Assembly (NCBI GenBank): GCA_949358305.1
Contig: OX442314.1
Span: 8,053,060-8,117,059 of the forward strand
DNA: 64,000 nucleotides
Direction of reading: 5' to 3'
Source: Strigamia acuminata
Lineage: Eukaryota; Arthropoda; Chilopoda; Geophilomorpha; Linotaeniidae
The notes under the pieces were generated by a model. It was not told the origin of the DNA. It did no database searches and saw only the letters and a program-made list of their open reading frames with translations. Made by a program: the position numbers and the translations under genes. Shown one piece after another: positions 32,142 through 41,691 of the stretch; position 1 is the stretch's first letter, and each line of letters starts with the position of its first letter.

Positions 32142-34012
32142 GTCGTTTTCCGATAGGTGATGTGCCGAAGGACGAGGAAGAGTGGCCGACATTCTTGATC
32201 GAGTTGACCAAAGAGAACTTGCTGACCGCAAAGGATGTGGCAGCGGCCACGGCAACGGACGCCGTACTTAAGGTGGTGGTGGCTGCGGTTCTTTCCGGCT
32301 CTGGGCGCCTGCTTGTTGGGGTCCCTGTGCTAAAAGACTATTTGATAAAGTTTGATGAGTTAAGTTTGACGACGGGGGTCCTGCTGTGGGGCGATCGAGT
32401 CGTGATTCCCGGGGGGTTGCGAGATCGCATGTTAAAATTACTGCATGAGGGCCACCCCGGGATCGTTTCAATGAAGAAACGAGCCCGGAGTGTGGTGTGG
32501 TGGCCTGGAATCACGGCCCGGATTGTGGATTTCGTCCAAAAATGTAATTTATGCGCGCAGAACAGGTCCCTCCCACCCCATGCACCTCCGGTTTCTTGGC
32601 CTCGCGCCGAGGAACCATGGGTTAGAGTACACATTGATTTCGCAGGCCCCATACAGAACTTTATGGTTTTGGTGCTAGTCGACGCCCATTCCGGATGGAT
32701 TGAAGCCAGGGCCCTGCGGAAGGCCACTTCCGCCACCACCATCCATGCGCTAAGACATATTTTCAGCACGTTTGGTATTCCTCACCTGCTAGTAAGCGAC
32801 AACGGAACGCAATTTAAGTCGGCAGAATTTGCCGAGTTTACGTCGAGAAACGGCATTGAGCATATGTTCTCGCCTCCCTGGCACGCACAAAGAAATGGGT
32901 TGGCTGAGAGGGCCGTGCGTTGGGTCAAGGAGAGGCTGATGAAATTCACAAAAGGGGATTTGGAGATGAGGCTGCTGCGATTAATGCTTTTTCAGCACAC
33001 TGCTTTCAAGGGTCGCGACAATGAATCACCCGCAATGAGCTTTCTCGGCAGGCAGCTATTTACTTACTTAGATCTTGTCAAACCCCGTGCATTGGTGACC
33101 GGTGGCGAGCGCGATTCTCTTTGCAGAGTGTTTAGACCAAATGATCGAGTGTGGTATAAGTCATTCCCAGATACCAAACCACCTTGGTTACCAGCGGTAG
33201 TTATGCAGAAAAAGGGCAGTTTGTTGTACACTTTACGAGACGTCACCGCCGGGAAAGTGGTAACGAGACATGTTAATCATCTATTACGCAGGGATGAGAT
33301 CGTCACAGGAGAATTGATAGGCGAGCCGTTGCCACTACCCAGTGAACACAAGCAAGTGGAGCCCGAGACGGTTACAACTGATGCGAGAGCGTACACATTG
33401 GGTGCACCAGCTAAACCGAAACTGATACCAGTGCTCCCGGGAATTGTGTTCCCAGGGCCTCCAGTGCAGCCCCCAATTTTACCTCCAGTTTTACAGCCTG
33501 TGCCAGCAGTGGAAGCGGCACCTGTGGCGGGGGCACCTGTGATACTGACACCACCTTTTAGGGCAGTGTTACCGGCTCACGTACTGACACCGGCGCCGGA
33601 AGTGGCCCCTCGTGCGCAGGAAGAGAATGCGGGAGGTTCGCGGCCTACACCAGTGGCTGGAACGAGTGGGGCACGACCGGACTTACCAAGGCTGCAGTTT
33701 GTTGGGAACATCCTACAAGCATTGGATCAGACAACACCTGTGACGACACGTACTACTAGGGTAACTCGTAATCTTGCCCCTAATTACAGAGACTCTTCAT
33801 CGGGGGAGGAGAATGGCGGCGAAGAAGATCTGATCCCGGTCACCTACAAGCAACAGTCGCTGAGCAAGCGTACCGCAAAACGAGGATTGAGGGTGGCTGA
33901 CATGACGATAACGACGCCAATTTCTCCAGAACCAGAACAGAGTCCAGAAGTCGATGATACGAGTGCGGAGGCGTCATTCAGAAGGATGATGCAAAGTCGG
34001 GAGAAAGAATAA
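32138..34012 (+). CDS. pol: Gypsy-3 integrase portion, frameshifted from the upstream ORF
   Basis: Continues Pol in the -1 frame after the break near 32132. Integrase with an H-H-C-C finger (HEGHPG near 32443, then CNLCAQ), catalytic D (HIDFAGP, about 32633), D (SDNGTQF, about 32794) and E (LAERAVRW, about 32902). The C-terminal third is proline-rich and of low complexity. It overlaps the upstream ORF by four bases. A single base deletion is the simplest explanation. Programmed frameshifting at the RNase H/integrase border is unusual, and I see no slippery heptamer, so this copy is probably non-functional in cis. Confidence 0.88.
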   Translation: MSRFPIGDVPKDEEEWPTFLIELTKENLLTAKDVAAATATDAVLKVVVAAVLSGSGRLLVGVPVLKDYLIKFDELSLTTGVLLWGDRVVIPGGLRDRMLKLLHEGHPGIVSMKKRARSVVWWPGITARIVDFVQKCNLCAQNRSLPPHAPPVSWPRAEEPWVRVHIDFAGPIQNFMVLVLVDAHSGWIEARALRKATSATTIHALRHIFSTFGIPHLLVSDNGTQFKSAEFAEFTSRNGIEHMFSPPWHAQRNGLAERAVRWVKERLMKFTKGDLEMRLLRLMLFQHTAFKGRDNESPAMSFLGRQLFTYLDLVKPRALVTGGERDSLCRVFRPNDRVWYKSFPDTKPPWLPAVVMQKKGSLLYTLRDVTAGKVVTRHVNHLLRRDEIVTGELIGEPLPLPSEHKQVEPETVTTDARAYTLGAPAKPKLIPVLPGIVFPGPPVQPPILPPVLQPVPAVEAAPVAGAPVILTPPFRAVLPAHVLTPAPEVAPRAQEENAGGSRPTPVAGTSGARPDLPRLQFVGNILQALDQTTPVTTRTTRVTRNLAPNYRDSSSGEENGGEEDLIPVTYKQQSLSKRTAKRGLRVADMTITTPISPEPEQSPEVDDTSAEASFRRMMQSREKE

Positions 34013-34229
34013 AGTGGAGAAAGAAAAAAGAAAAGTTGGGGTTAAAATTTAAAGAGTTTATTGTGAAATACAAGTTTTAAATTGATTTGTGTAAATGTCG
34101 CGAGGGAAATTGCGACCTGTTTTAGTTTGGTAAATTATATTTGTTGAAAGTTAATTGAATTAAGTTTGGAGATGATATTGTGACTCGGCCGTTTCCTTGA
34201 TTGAATTGTAATTGGAACTAGGGGAGGTA

Positions 34230-34425
34230 TGTTGTATTCGTTATGTATTTCCAATTAAGCATTCAATAATGCTACAAGACACATGAGTGATTACTAATTG
34301 TTTCAAGGATCACCATGGTGATGTTGTGTGAATTCCAGAATGTATGAGTTTTAGCCGAGTGAATAAACATGTGTGTTTGTGTACGATTGAGACAGTTTCT
34401 GGAGTATTTATGTTAGAACTTAACA
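34230..34425 (+). repeat. Gypsy-3 3' LTR
   Basis: 196 bp, two mismatches to the 5' copy, followed by the GAAAT target duplication. Confidence 0.93.
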
Positions 34426-34435
34426 GAAATGAATG

Positions 34436-34720
34436 GAAATACAAATTTCCAAATCTAATTTACATTAACATTCCATACAATTACAATAATTTGCAACATC
34501 ATCTTTCAGTGTTGAAAATTTATAGAAATTTAAATTTCCAAACCTAGTTTACATTAACTTTCCACACATTTAACAAAAACTAAAATGTCATTTTTCAGTG
34601 TTGAAAATTTACATAAATTTAAATTTCCAAACCTAATTTACATTAGCTTTCAATACATTTAACAAAAACTTACAACATCATCTTTCAGTGTTGTAAATTT
34701 ACAGAAATTCAACTTTCCAT
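34436..34720. repeat. ~90-bp tandem repeat in the right arm of the CACTG element
   Basis: About three imperfect units, marked by TTTCAGTGTTG at about 34504, 34593 and 34683, each with AATTTCCAAACCTA and ACATTTAACAAAAAC. Related TTTCCAAAC phrases occur in the left arm (27750-27990). Confidence 0.75.
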
Positions 34721-34832
34721 AAAATATTTCACATTTTCTTTCCATTATATTTCCAAACTGGAATTTATCCAATTTCACCATTAACTTTCCAATGACTTTT
34801 TTTTTGGAAATCCAAAATTTTTTGCAGTGCAA

Positions 34833-35142
34833 GTTTGAACGAACCACAAAAGCTCGTTTTGCTTTAAAACTAACTTAAAACTTGTTCAAAACGATTTTTT
34901 TAGGGTTAAAACCAACTTAAAACGACCGTTTTTGTTTAGAACCTAATTAAAACAAACCGCAAAAGCTAGTTTAGCTTTAAAACTTGTTTAAAACTATCTT
35001 TTTTGGTTTCAAACCAAATTGAAACAAGTTTTAAACGATAGTTTTAAGTAAAACCAAGTTTGAACAAACCACAAAAGCTCGTTTTGCTTTAAAACTAACC
35101 TAAAACGAGTTTAAAACGATTTTTTTAGGGTTAAAACCAACT
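34833..35142. repeat. AAAACGACCG-type minisatellite, segment 2
   Basis: Same unit family as segment 1. It lies between the CACTG element and the CCCATATG element and continues in phase across both once they are removed. Confidence 0.85.
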
Positions 35143-35524
35143 TACCCATATGAAAAAATATTATAGGGTATTCTTATAGTAATATCCTATAGGGTGTACT
35201 ATAATATTTTGGAACAAAAGATTATAGTACACCCTATAGTATGTACCTATATGGTATCCTATAGTAAAATTTTATGTGGTACCCTATATGAAAATTTTAT
35301 ATGACACCCTATACTAAAATCCTATATGGTATCCTATAGAATATTTTATGATGTGGCCTCATATGACCTTTATGGTCTGATCCTGTACAGAAAATAAATG
35401 ACACCTTTTTTAAAAATTAGATAACAACAGCCAATAACGGCATTGCAGCCATTGATAGCCATTTTGAATAATTGTGATGTAAAGGTCAGAATATTTAGCA
35501 AATGTTCGTGTCCATTTTTCAGAA

Positions 35525-37357
35525 AATTCTAAGGAATATTCTGAAAAAAGGGAGGGGGAGGAGATACAAGAAACCTTGTATAGTGCTCTCACAGATGTGA
35601 TAAAAGAAGTCCCACCTACAAGAAGGGAAATAATTGACGCGCAGTTAGTCGACACGGAATGTAAACGCATTCGAGAGTATCTTTTATTTGACAGAATTGT
35701 TGGAATTCCAAAATCGGAAATAAAAGAATGGAAAAACAAAGTTAGAAACTATTGTTTGGACAAAAAGGAAGATGATGGCGATCAAATGATCATTTTCTTT
35801 AATCCTTCATTTGAAGAAGAGCTCAACGACTCTGGTGATGGCTTCAAAGCGATTGTTCCCAGTTCACTCATAAAACGAGTGCTGTTCGCCTGTCATGGTC
35901 ACCCCTTGAGCGGCCATGCAGGAATGAGCAAAACTCTCGAGAAAACTCGATTGATATATTATTGGCCCGGAATGAGCCGAAGCGTAAGAAATTACGTTAA
36001 AAGCTGCCCGCATTGTAGTCAATACAAACCGGATCAGCAGAAAAAGCGTGCAGGCCCTTACGTGCCACATAACATGACCAATCCATGGGAACATATTAAT
36101 ATGGACTTAATGGGGCCAAAGCCAGCTGGGAGATCCCAAAACCAGTACGTCTTTGTCATAATTGACAATTGTACTAAATTTGTAGAGATTAAAGCTTTAA
36201 CCAAAGCCACGAGCGCTAATTGCGTTCAAGAATTAAGATCTGTTTCAAATCGTTGGGGCCACCCAAAAAAGATTGTTAGTGATAATGGAAAACAATTCGT
36301 TTCAGATATTTATAACGAATATTGCGAAACTTATCATATCCGTCCAGCTCATACGAGCACTTATCATGCTCAGGCTAACCCGACAGAGAGAGCCAACAGG
36401 GACATTAAGATTTTATTGGCGATTTACACTGATGTGCACACCCAATGGCCGCGTTATTTAGACGAATTTGCATTCGTAATTCGTAATAACAAATCGGTGG
36501 CAACAAATGCGACGCCGATGTTGCTTAATACGGGGAGAATTGTTACCTTACCTTTCGATCCAAGAATTCTCAGGCATGCCAATCCATTTGACAAACATAA
36601 ACCTGAGAAATATGTTCGAGAATTACTTGACATATTACGTAGAGCGCATCAAGAGATGCACAGAAGAATTCAATTGAATTACGAGAGACATCGTAAGATT
36701 CACGAACAAAAGTTCACAATTATTGAATTCGAAATGGGAGATTTAGTTTAGAAACAAACTCACATTCTCTCGTGCGCAGATAAAAAGATCTCCGCAGGTC
36801 TTGCAGAGAAGCGAGACGGCCCTTGGGAGATTGTCGAGATTCTTCCAGGTAGCGCGTATAAATTACGTAAACTTGCTGATGGTTCAATCGAAAAATCAGT
36901 GAATATTAAGGCTTTATATCCTTATACGCCGTTATATCCGATTGAAACTTGGAAAATAGGGCAGAAAACTGCTTCAAATACAGATCAGGAAAATCCTAAA
37001 TGGATGGACGAAAGTAATGAACTTCCGTCACCTCCCGATCAAGAGGAAATAATTCCTGAAACTCCTACGGAAGTTCCGATGGAATTATCCGACTCGCCTC
37101 AAGTACAGACTAAAGGATCTGTACACGAAAAGTCTAAACATAGACATGGACAGCGATTAATTGCTGTAGAGAAGAAAGCAGCAGTGGAACGAGGAGAACC
37201 TCTAATGAAACCTCTTCGCAAACCACGTAAACCCCAGAAACTAGTTGAACGAACTAGCACGCGTCCTCGAAGAGAGCGAATTCCAAATCCAAAATATTCA
37301 GATGAAAATTTCGTGCGAAATATTACGACAGTATTTAGGAAGCCTTACCAGCAATGA
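35525..37357 (+). pseudogene. pol: Gypsy-2 Pol remnant (integrase) with one nonsense codon
   Basis: Integrase with an H-H-C-C finger (CHGHPL near 35891, CPHCSQ), catalytic D (NMDLMGP, about 36100), D (SDNGKQF, about 36278) and E (PTERAN, about 36379). At 36749-36751 a TAG sits where Gypsy-1 has TGG (DLV-stop-K against DLVWK), a one-base W-to-stop change. The same frame then runs on to 37357 with the expected C-terminal domain (GLAEKRDGPW...) and an arginine-rich tail. Protease, reverse transcriptase and RNase H are missing. Confidence 0.88.
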
Positions 37358-37474
37358 GATAGAATCTCAATGTTTATTTAGGATTTAATAAAGTTTTATT
37401 CAAAACTTGGTATGTGTATTTATTTACATGTCTAAATTCGTGTAGTGATTTAAATCTCAACACCGGGGGACATA

Positions 37475-37644
37475 CCGTACTGCCTTGAACAATGGCCCGG
37501 CGTAAATAAGCGCCGGGACTCGAATAAACGCCGGGGGCTCGGCGGCGCTTAGTGCACCAAACGCCGCCCCGAACTGACCCGACCGGGGTGGGGTCGGGTC
37601 AAGAAAATAAATAAACGCCCGGGCCATTGTTCAAGGCAGTACGG
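37475..37644. mobile_element. 170-bp GC-rich MITE with TA target duplication
   Basis: Perfect inverted ends of about 26 bases (starting CCGTACTGCCTTGA) flanked by TA (37473-37474 and 37645-37646). The middle is very GC-rich (CGCCGGG and GGGTCGGGTC phrases), unlike the surrounding AT-rich DNA. No ORF. Probably a Tc1/mariner-type MITE, judged from the TA site only. Confidence 0.85.
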
Positions 37645-37646
37645 TA

Positions 37647-38629
37647 ATAAACACATATTTTTGTCAAGTTTATATTAAATATAGATTTGTCCCAAAATTA
37701 ATTAGTTTCAGAAGATTATCTCATTAATTTGTTTTATTCGAGATATGAAAGTATTTTCTGATTAGAAAATACAAAGATTTACTTGAAATAAGTAATCTCG
37801 TCTTCTTACGAAGACACGTGATTATCGAAGTGCGATTAAACCTCGAACCCGATTTAAAAAGGGGATAAAAAATCCCAGGGTTCATTGCACACACACACTT
37901 CAACACGTGGACACCAGTCTACTCGTCTCTACCTTTTCTTCGCTCGTCGAGAAAGATTAAAACGAACGGACTTATCCATTAAGTGAGAGTTTGCGGAAAT
38001 TTAGGAGTTCCTAAAAACGTTAATTACGTAAGTAAATCTTGAATTCTTTTTCAAAGAGTTGTAAATTGTTCGTAACATTCGTCCACGGTGTCCCGATAAA
38101 GTTTTAATCAAAACTGGGACAAATTCACGTGTAGTTATAAACGTGACTTAGCTAATTTAGCGGGAGGATTAATTATTCTATCGAATAAATTAGGTGGCTT
38201 GAATTTAGACAAGTATTTGTTAATTTAAGCGTAGTAGCACTAATTATTTAAATTAAGTCGCGGTCGAGGCTTGGGTAAATTTTATTCGTAATAAATTCCC
38301 AACCAAAGTTTATTCGGTATTTTATTTTTACTCACACGCGGAATAGAATAATTAATTATTCGGAACTAGATTTTTCTATAGAAAGGTCAGTTTAAAAGAA
38401 TTTTCGAGAGAAAAACTCAACAAGTTGCGATTTTGAAAATCCTTCGGGCGAGTCTATTCTCTTGTCATAAACACAAGGGGACATGAGTCACTAAGTGCCA
38501 TGTGATACAAGTTATAAATAACTCGGTTTACACGAAGTAGTTACGAACGTAGTTTGCAATTTTTTGGATACAAAGAATTTTGGAGTTTGAAGTGAAAATT
38601 ATTTTAATAAATGATTTACTTTATTTAGA
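37647..38629 (+). promoter_or_regulatory. Promoter-like region and 5'-UTR intron upstream of Gypsy-2 ORF3
   Basis: A TATA-like GGGGATAAAAAATCCC (37861-37876) is followed about 25 bases later by a CA-rich start-like region. A strong donor AC|GTAAGTAAAT (intron from 38028) pairs with the acceptor TTTATTTAG (ends 38628), one base before the ORF3 ATG. That gives a 601-base intron in the leader. No ORF lies between pol and here. Motifs are visible; promoter and splicing activity are inferred. Confidence 0.5.
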
Positions 38630-40111
38630 ATGGGTTCAAATAAACATCATTCTAAACGAAGTCATCGTCGGCATCGACGAAGCCCCAGTTCTAGCTCGTC
38701 CACCTCAACGGAGGACGAACAGCGTCGTTCCGCCGAGCTTAACCTGTTGAGATTGCAACAAATTGCACCCGTGTCGACGTTCAATCTGACGCCGCTTCAA
38801 TTAGCCGCTTTGAACTGGATTGGCTCACACCCGGAATTCCTTCCGCCCGATATGCAAGTGAATGCACCGCTACCGACGGAAGTTCTTTCCAGAATAAGTG
38901 CACAGCTGACTATTTCTGAGCCAGCTCCAGTGGCCCAATTGGCCCCGCTCGCACAACTGGTACACCCGCCGACTAATGTCATCAGTGTTCCGCTGGCCCC
39001 ACACACACCAGTGTTTCAGCCACCCGTAGCAAGTGTTCCGCCAATCGTCGCGAATACTTCCACTGTCCGTGCGCCAGTTACAACGTTAGCTGCGAATCCA
39101 GGATGGATTCCCGCCGGAGCAGAATCGTCTGCTTCTTCGTCTGGATGGACGGAACCTCCGCCAGGAGCGTTTCGTATACCGGCTTCGACGACTCGTTTCA
39201 ACGAGCAGCGTATGGCTTATAAAGCCAAGAAGAAGGACGAGGCGGCCCGACTGCGCCGTGAGCAGTGTGCGCGTGATATTGCGCAGGGAATCCCCCACGA
39301 CAATATCGTGACTGACCAAAAAACGCAGACCATCTGCCCGTTTTGTGTTGGTTGTGGGTGGTGTTGCGGTGCTTCCGCCGGCTCTTCTCTCATGAGATGT
39401 CCCAACTGCCGAGGCACGAAGGTGCGACTGCGTTCAGAGCCCTGGCGCAAAGAAGTGGAGCCCCACGTCGTGAAGGGGATGAAGTCGAACGAGAAGAGAT
39501 GCTGGGCTCACTGCCCAATCTGTCGCGTGTTTCTCAATGCTCGAGGAGAAGCCGTCTACATTGACTCCAGGTTCCTTACCAAGGAAAGAGCAGCTGCCAA
39601 TGCAGGATTGACGGTCGAAGCTTTTCGACACCCGCCTTCATCGAACGCATCTGAGATTTCAGACGAAACGGTGCAAGAAGTTGGGAGCGTCGAGGAAGAA
39701 GTGGTTACTCGCCCGAGAACCATGTCTCGTGGGCGAGGATGCCTTACGCTGGACAAAGCTAAAGCAATTGCCCAGGAACAGCGACAAAACATTGTCGCTC
39801 GAGGACGAGCCCGCCGGCTCCAGAAGATCGTGACGGAGCAGAGCAAACAACCAGTGGCCAAGTCGGATATTTCCGACGAGTCGAAGTACGAGGATGCCGA
39901 GGAGAACCCGATTTCTATCGTCGATTTCGTGGCTGATCTTTTGGAAGATTTGCCGTTCCCTCCACCGAGTCCAGAGGAAGTGAAAAAACCCGAGGAAGCT
40001 GTGTTTTCCGCCGTCTCCACCGAGGTGACTGAAGAATCTTCAGATTTCCTAACCTCAACTGAAGTTGAGAAACCGGTTGAGAAGTCGACTGACGTCGAGA
40101 AGAAAGAGTAG
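38630..40111 (+). CDS. Gypsy-2 ORF3: 493-aa accessory protein with a cysteine cluster
   Basis: Not recognised. N-terminus is histidine/arginine/serine-rich (residues 1-35, SR-like). A Pro/Ala/Val-rich segment (95-180) and a charged helix (190-215) follow. Then comes a cysteine cluster: Cys 236, 239, 242, 245, 246, 257 and 260 (CPFCVGCGWCC ... CPNCRGTK), and 291, 295, 298 (CWAHCPIC). The CxxCxGC...CPNCxG layout recalls DnaJ-type zinc-binding domains, but I would not assign it. The C-terminus is acidic. No signal peptide, transmembrane segment or Pol motif, so it is not an envelope. It sits where Gypsy-1 has ORF3, between pol and the 3' LTR. The frame is intact although pol is dead. Confidence 0.8.
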   Translation: MGSNKHHSKRSHRRHRRSPSSSSSTSTEDEQRRSAELNLLRLQQIAPVSTFNLTPLQLAALNWIGSHPEFLPPDMQVNAPLPTEVLSRISAQLTISEPAPVAQLAPLAQLVHPPTNVISVPLAPHTPVFQPPVASVPPIVANTSTVRAPVTTLAANPGWIPAGAESSASSSGWTEPPPGAFRIPASTTRFNEQRMAYKAKKKDEAARLRREQCARDIAQGIPHDNIVTDQKTQTICPFCVGCGWCCGASAGSSLMRCPNCRGTKVRLRSEPWRKEVEPHVVKGMKSNEKRCWAHCPICRVFLNARGEAVYIDSRFLTKERAAANAGLTVEAFRHPPSSNASEISDETVQEVGSVEEEVVTRPRTMSRGRGCLTLDKAKAIAQEQRQNIVARGRARRLQKIVTEQSKQPVAKSDISDESKYEDAEENPISIVDFVADLLEDLPFPPPSPEEVKKPEEAVFSAVSTEVTEESSDFLTSTEVEKPVEKSTDVEKKE

Positions 40112-40833
40112 AAATTTAACATTTGTTTTTTCGAGTGGATACTTTAAATTTAAAGTATGCCAAGTGTTGTTTGTTGTGTTTTCAAGTGTGATTTCGTTTA
40201 TCTTCGAATTAAGAATAATTTGTTTAAATGTTTGAAGATTTTTGAACTAATTATTAATATTCATGAGAATAAGTTTGATTTAAGATTGGATTCAAGTCTG
40301 AATTCAATTTATTTTGATCTTGATTATTATCATAATAAGATGTGTTGTGTTTTGAATTACATAATGATTTGTGTTTTTTTTTTTTTACTTTGATCAAAGT
40401 TTAAAAGACTTCGAGTTGAAGTCAGTTTTCATTTTTATAACAACCGTAATAAAGAATGATTCTTAGATTAGATTTGATAAATAAAGTTTTGCATAAATTT
40501 ATTTAATTGTCTCATCTAACTTATATAAACTACGGAGAAGTTTATTTTGATCAGAGAAGTTAAGATTTCCATCGAAATCCGCACTGTCGAACATGAGTAC
40601 GAGTTCGGACAAGTTCATTTCGTTGCTTGGCAACCGGGAGATGTGCTGTGCGGGAAAGCCGATTAGTCTAATCGTTCTACGATGTGTCTGAAAGAAATTA
40701 GTTGATTAATTTTGAATAAAATAAGAAGGTACGAGTCGAGTCTGATAATTCAATAGAATTTGGTGAACATTTCTTAAGATATTAAGAATGACAATTAGAG
40801 AGTTGGAAACTCTATGCTTGTCACCGGGGGATG
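40112..40833 (+). other. Gypsy-2 3' non-coding region and polypurine tract
   Basis: AT-rich sequence with no convincing gene. It ends in ACCGGGGGATG directly before TGTGACGG. A similar ACCGGGGGACAT occurs at 37462-37473, just 5' of the MITE. Confidence 0.7.
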
Positions 40834-41691
40834 TGTGACGGTTACAAAACCGTATTATCCAATGTTCACACTAGATGGCGCTGTTTATCTAACGCGCGCA
40901 GTTTAAACTCGAAGAAATTACGAGTTGTATTAAAGAATTAATATAAACGTTGTGAATAAAATATACAGTATTTTATTAGACTCCACAAAGTATTATTCAC
41001 TTGAGATATTGATTCTATTGAATCAATATCACGTTTACTTACCTGTCTAAAAGAACCAATCAGACTTTTCTGGACCCAGTTCAATATTAGGTCCGGACTA
41101 GTGATCCACGAATCCGTCGATTCAGGCACCTGATTGGCTGTCGCCAATCTGATTGTTCTCTAGGACTATATAAGCTCTGGTTTTCACCAGCGCGACCCCC
41201 TTGGCTTGATTCTGAATATGTTTATATTGTCTGTAGTTGAAATGCTGTTATCGCTTGATCTCACTTTCCTATCGACACATCAGGCCTCCTCAGCTCTCAA
41301 TGGATATGTATTATTACTATCACGTTATTGCTTGTTGTAGGGCATATCTGGGAAGGCTAACTCCAGTAGACATGTTAACAACATGAAATGGCCCCGTAGC
41401 GCTAGCTTGCTGTTCCAAGAGACAGTTAGATTTCGTACGGTGGCATAGTATATCGCTCATGCACGGGATTGACTAACCCGTTAAACAAATGTCAAACTAT
41501 ATGATCGGTGATAGTCGCATCTATCTGCGCGATTCTCCGATCATAGGTCAGATGCTCTGCCAGAGCACATATACGGGAAGTCGAACCTGTTTAACAAATA
41601 TGGGCGAACCGTATCCCCAGGGTTCCGGTGCAGTGCACTGGTCCTTCCGTTAAGTAGGCAAGACTTGTCTGAGGTCGGTAAAAGGCCTATA

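Larger units (their letters stand above)
28606..34425 (+). mobile_element. Gypsy-3: nearly intact Ty3/Gypsy retrotransposon with short LTRs
   Basis: 196-bp LTRs (28606-28801, 34230-34425; offset 5624) flanked by GAAAT (28601-28605 and 34426-34430). The LTRs differ at two sites near their 3' ends (TTAGGACGTAACA versus TTAGAACTTAACA). A primer site (TGGTATCCACGATGGGA, from 28803; tRNA not identified) and a purine tract (ACTAGGGGAGGTA, just before 34230) are present. Inserted in the CACTG element. One frameshift separates RNase H from integrase. Confidence 0.95.
27686..34829. mobile_element. CACTG-ended non-autonomous DNA transposon, split by Gypsy-3
   Basis: Ends CACTGTAAAAAAAATT and (reverse complement) CACTGCAAAAAATTTT, flanked by CAA on both sides (27683-27685 and 34830-34832). 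Removing the element restores the minisatellite unit ...AAACCAAGTTTG... seen intact elsewhere in the window. No transposase was found. The left arm has a CTGAATC tandem array and the right arm three ~90-bp repeats. CACTG ends with a three-base duplication fit CMC/EnSpm-like elements, but the superfamily is uncertain. Confidence 0.7.

Noticed and set aside
35346-35524. Gypsy-2 5' LTR next to the integrase remnant
   Set aside because: No similarity to its 3' LTR and no primer site; the element is simply truncated.
37358-38028. A second LTR between Gypsy-2 pol and ORF3
   Set aside because: A purine tract (ACCGGGGGA) and a TATA-like box are present, but the sequence does not match the 3' LTR at 40834-43917, lacks a TG start and shows no primer site.
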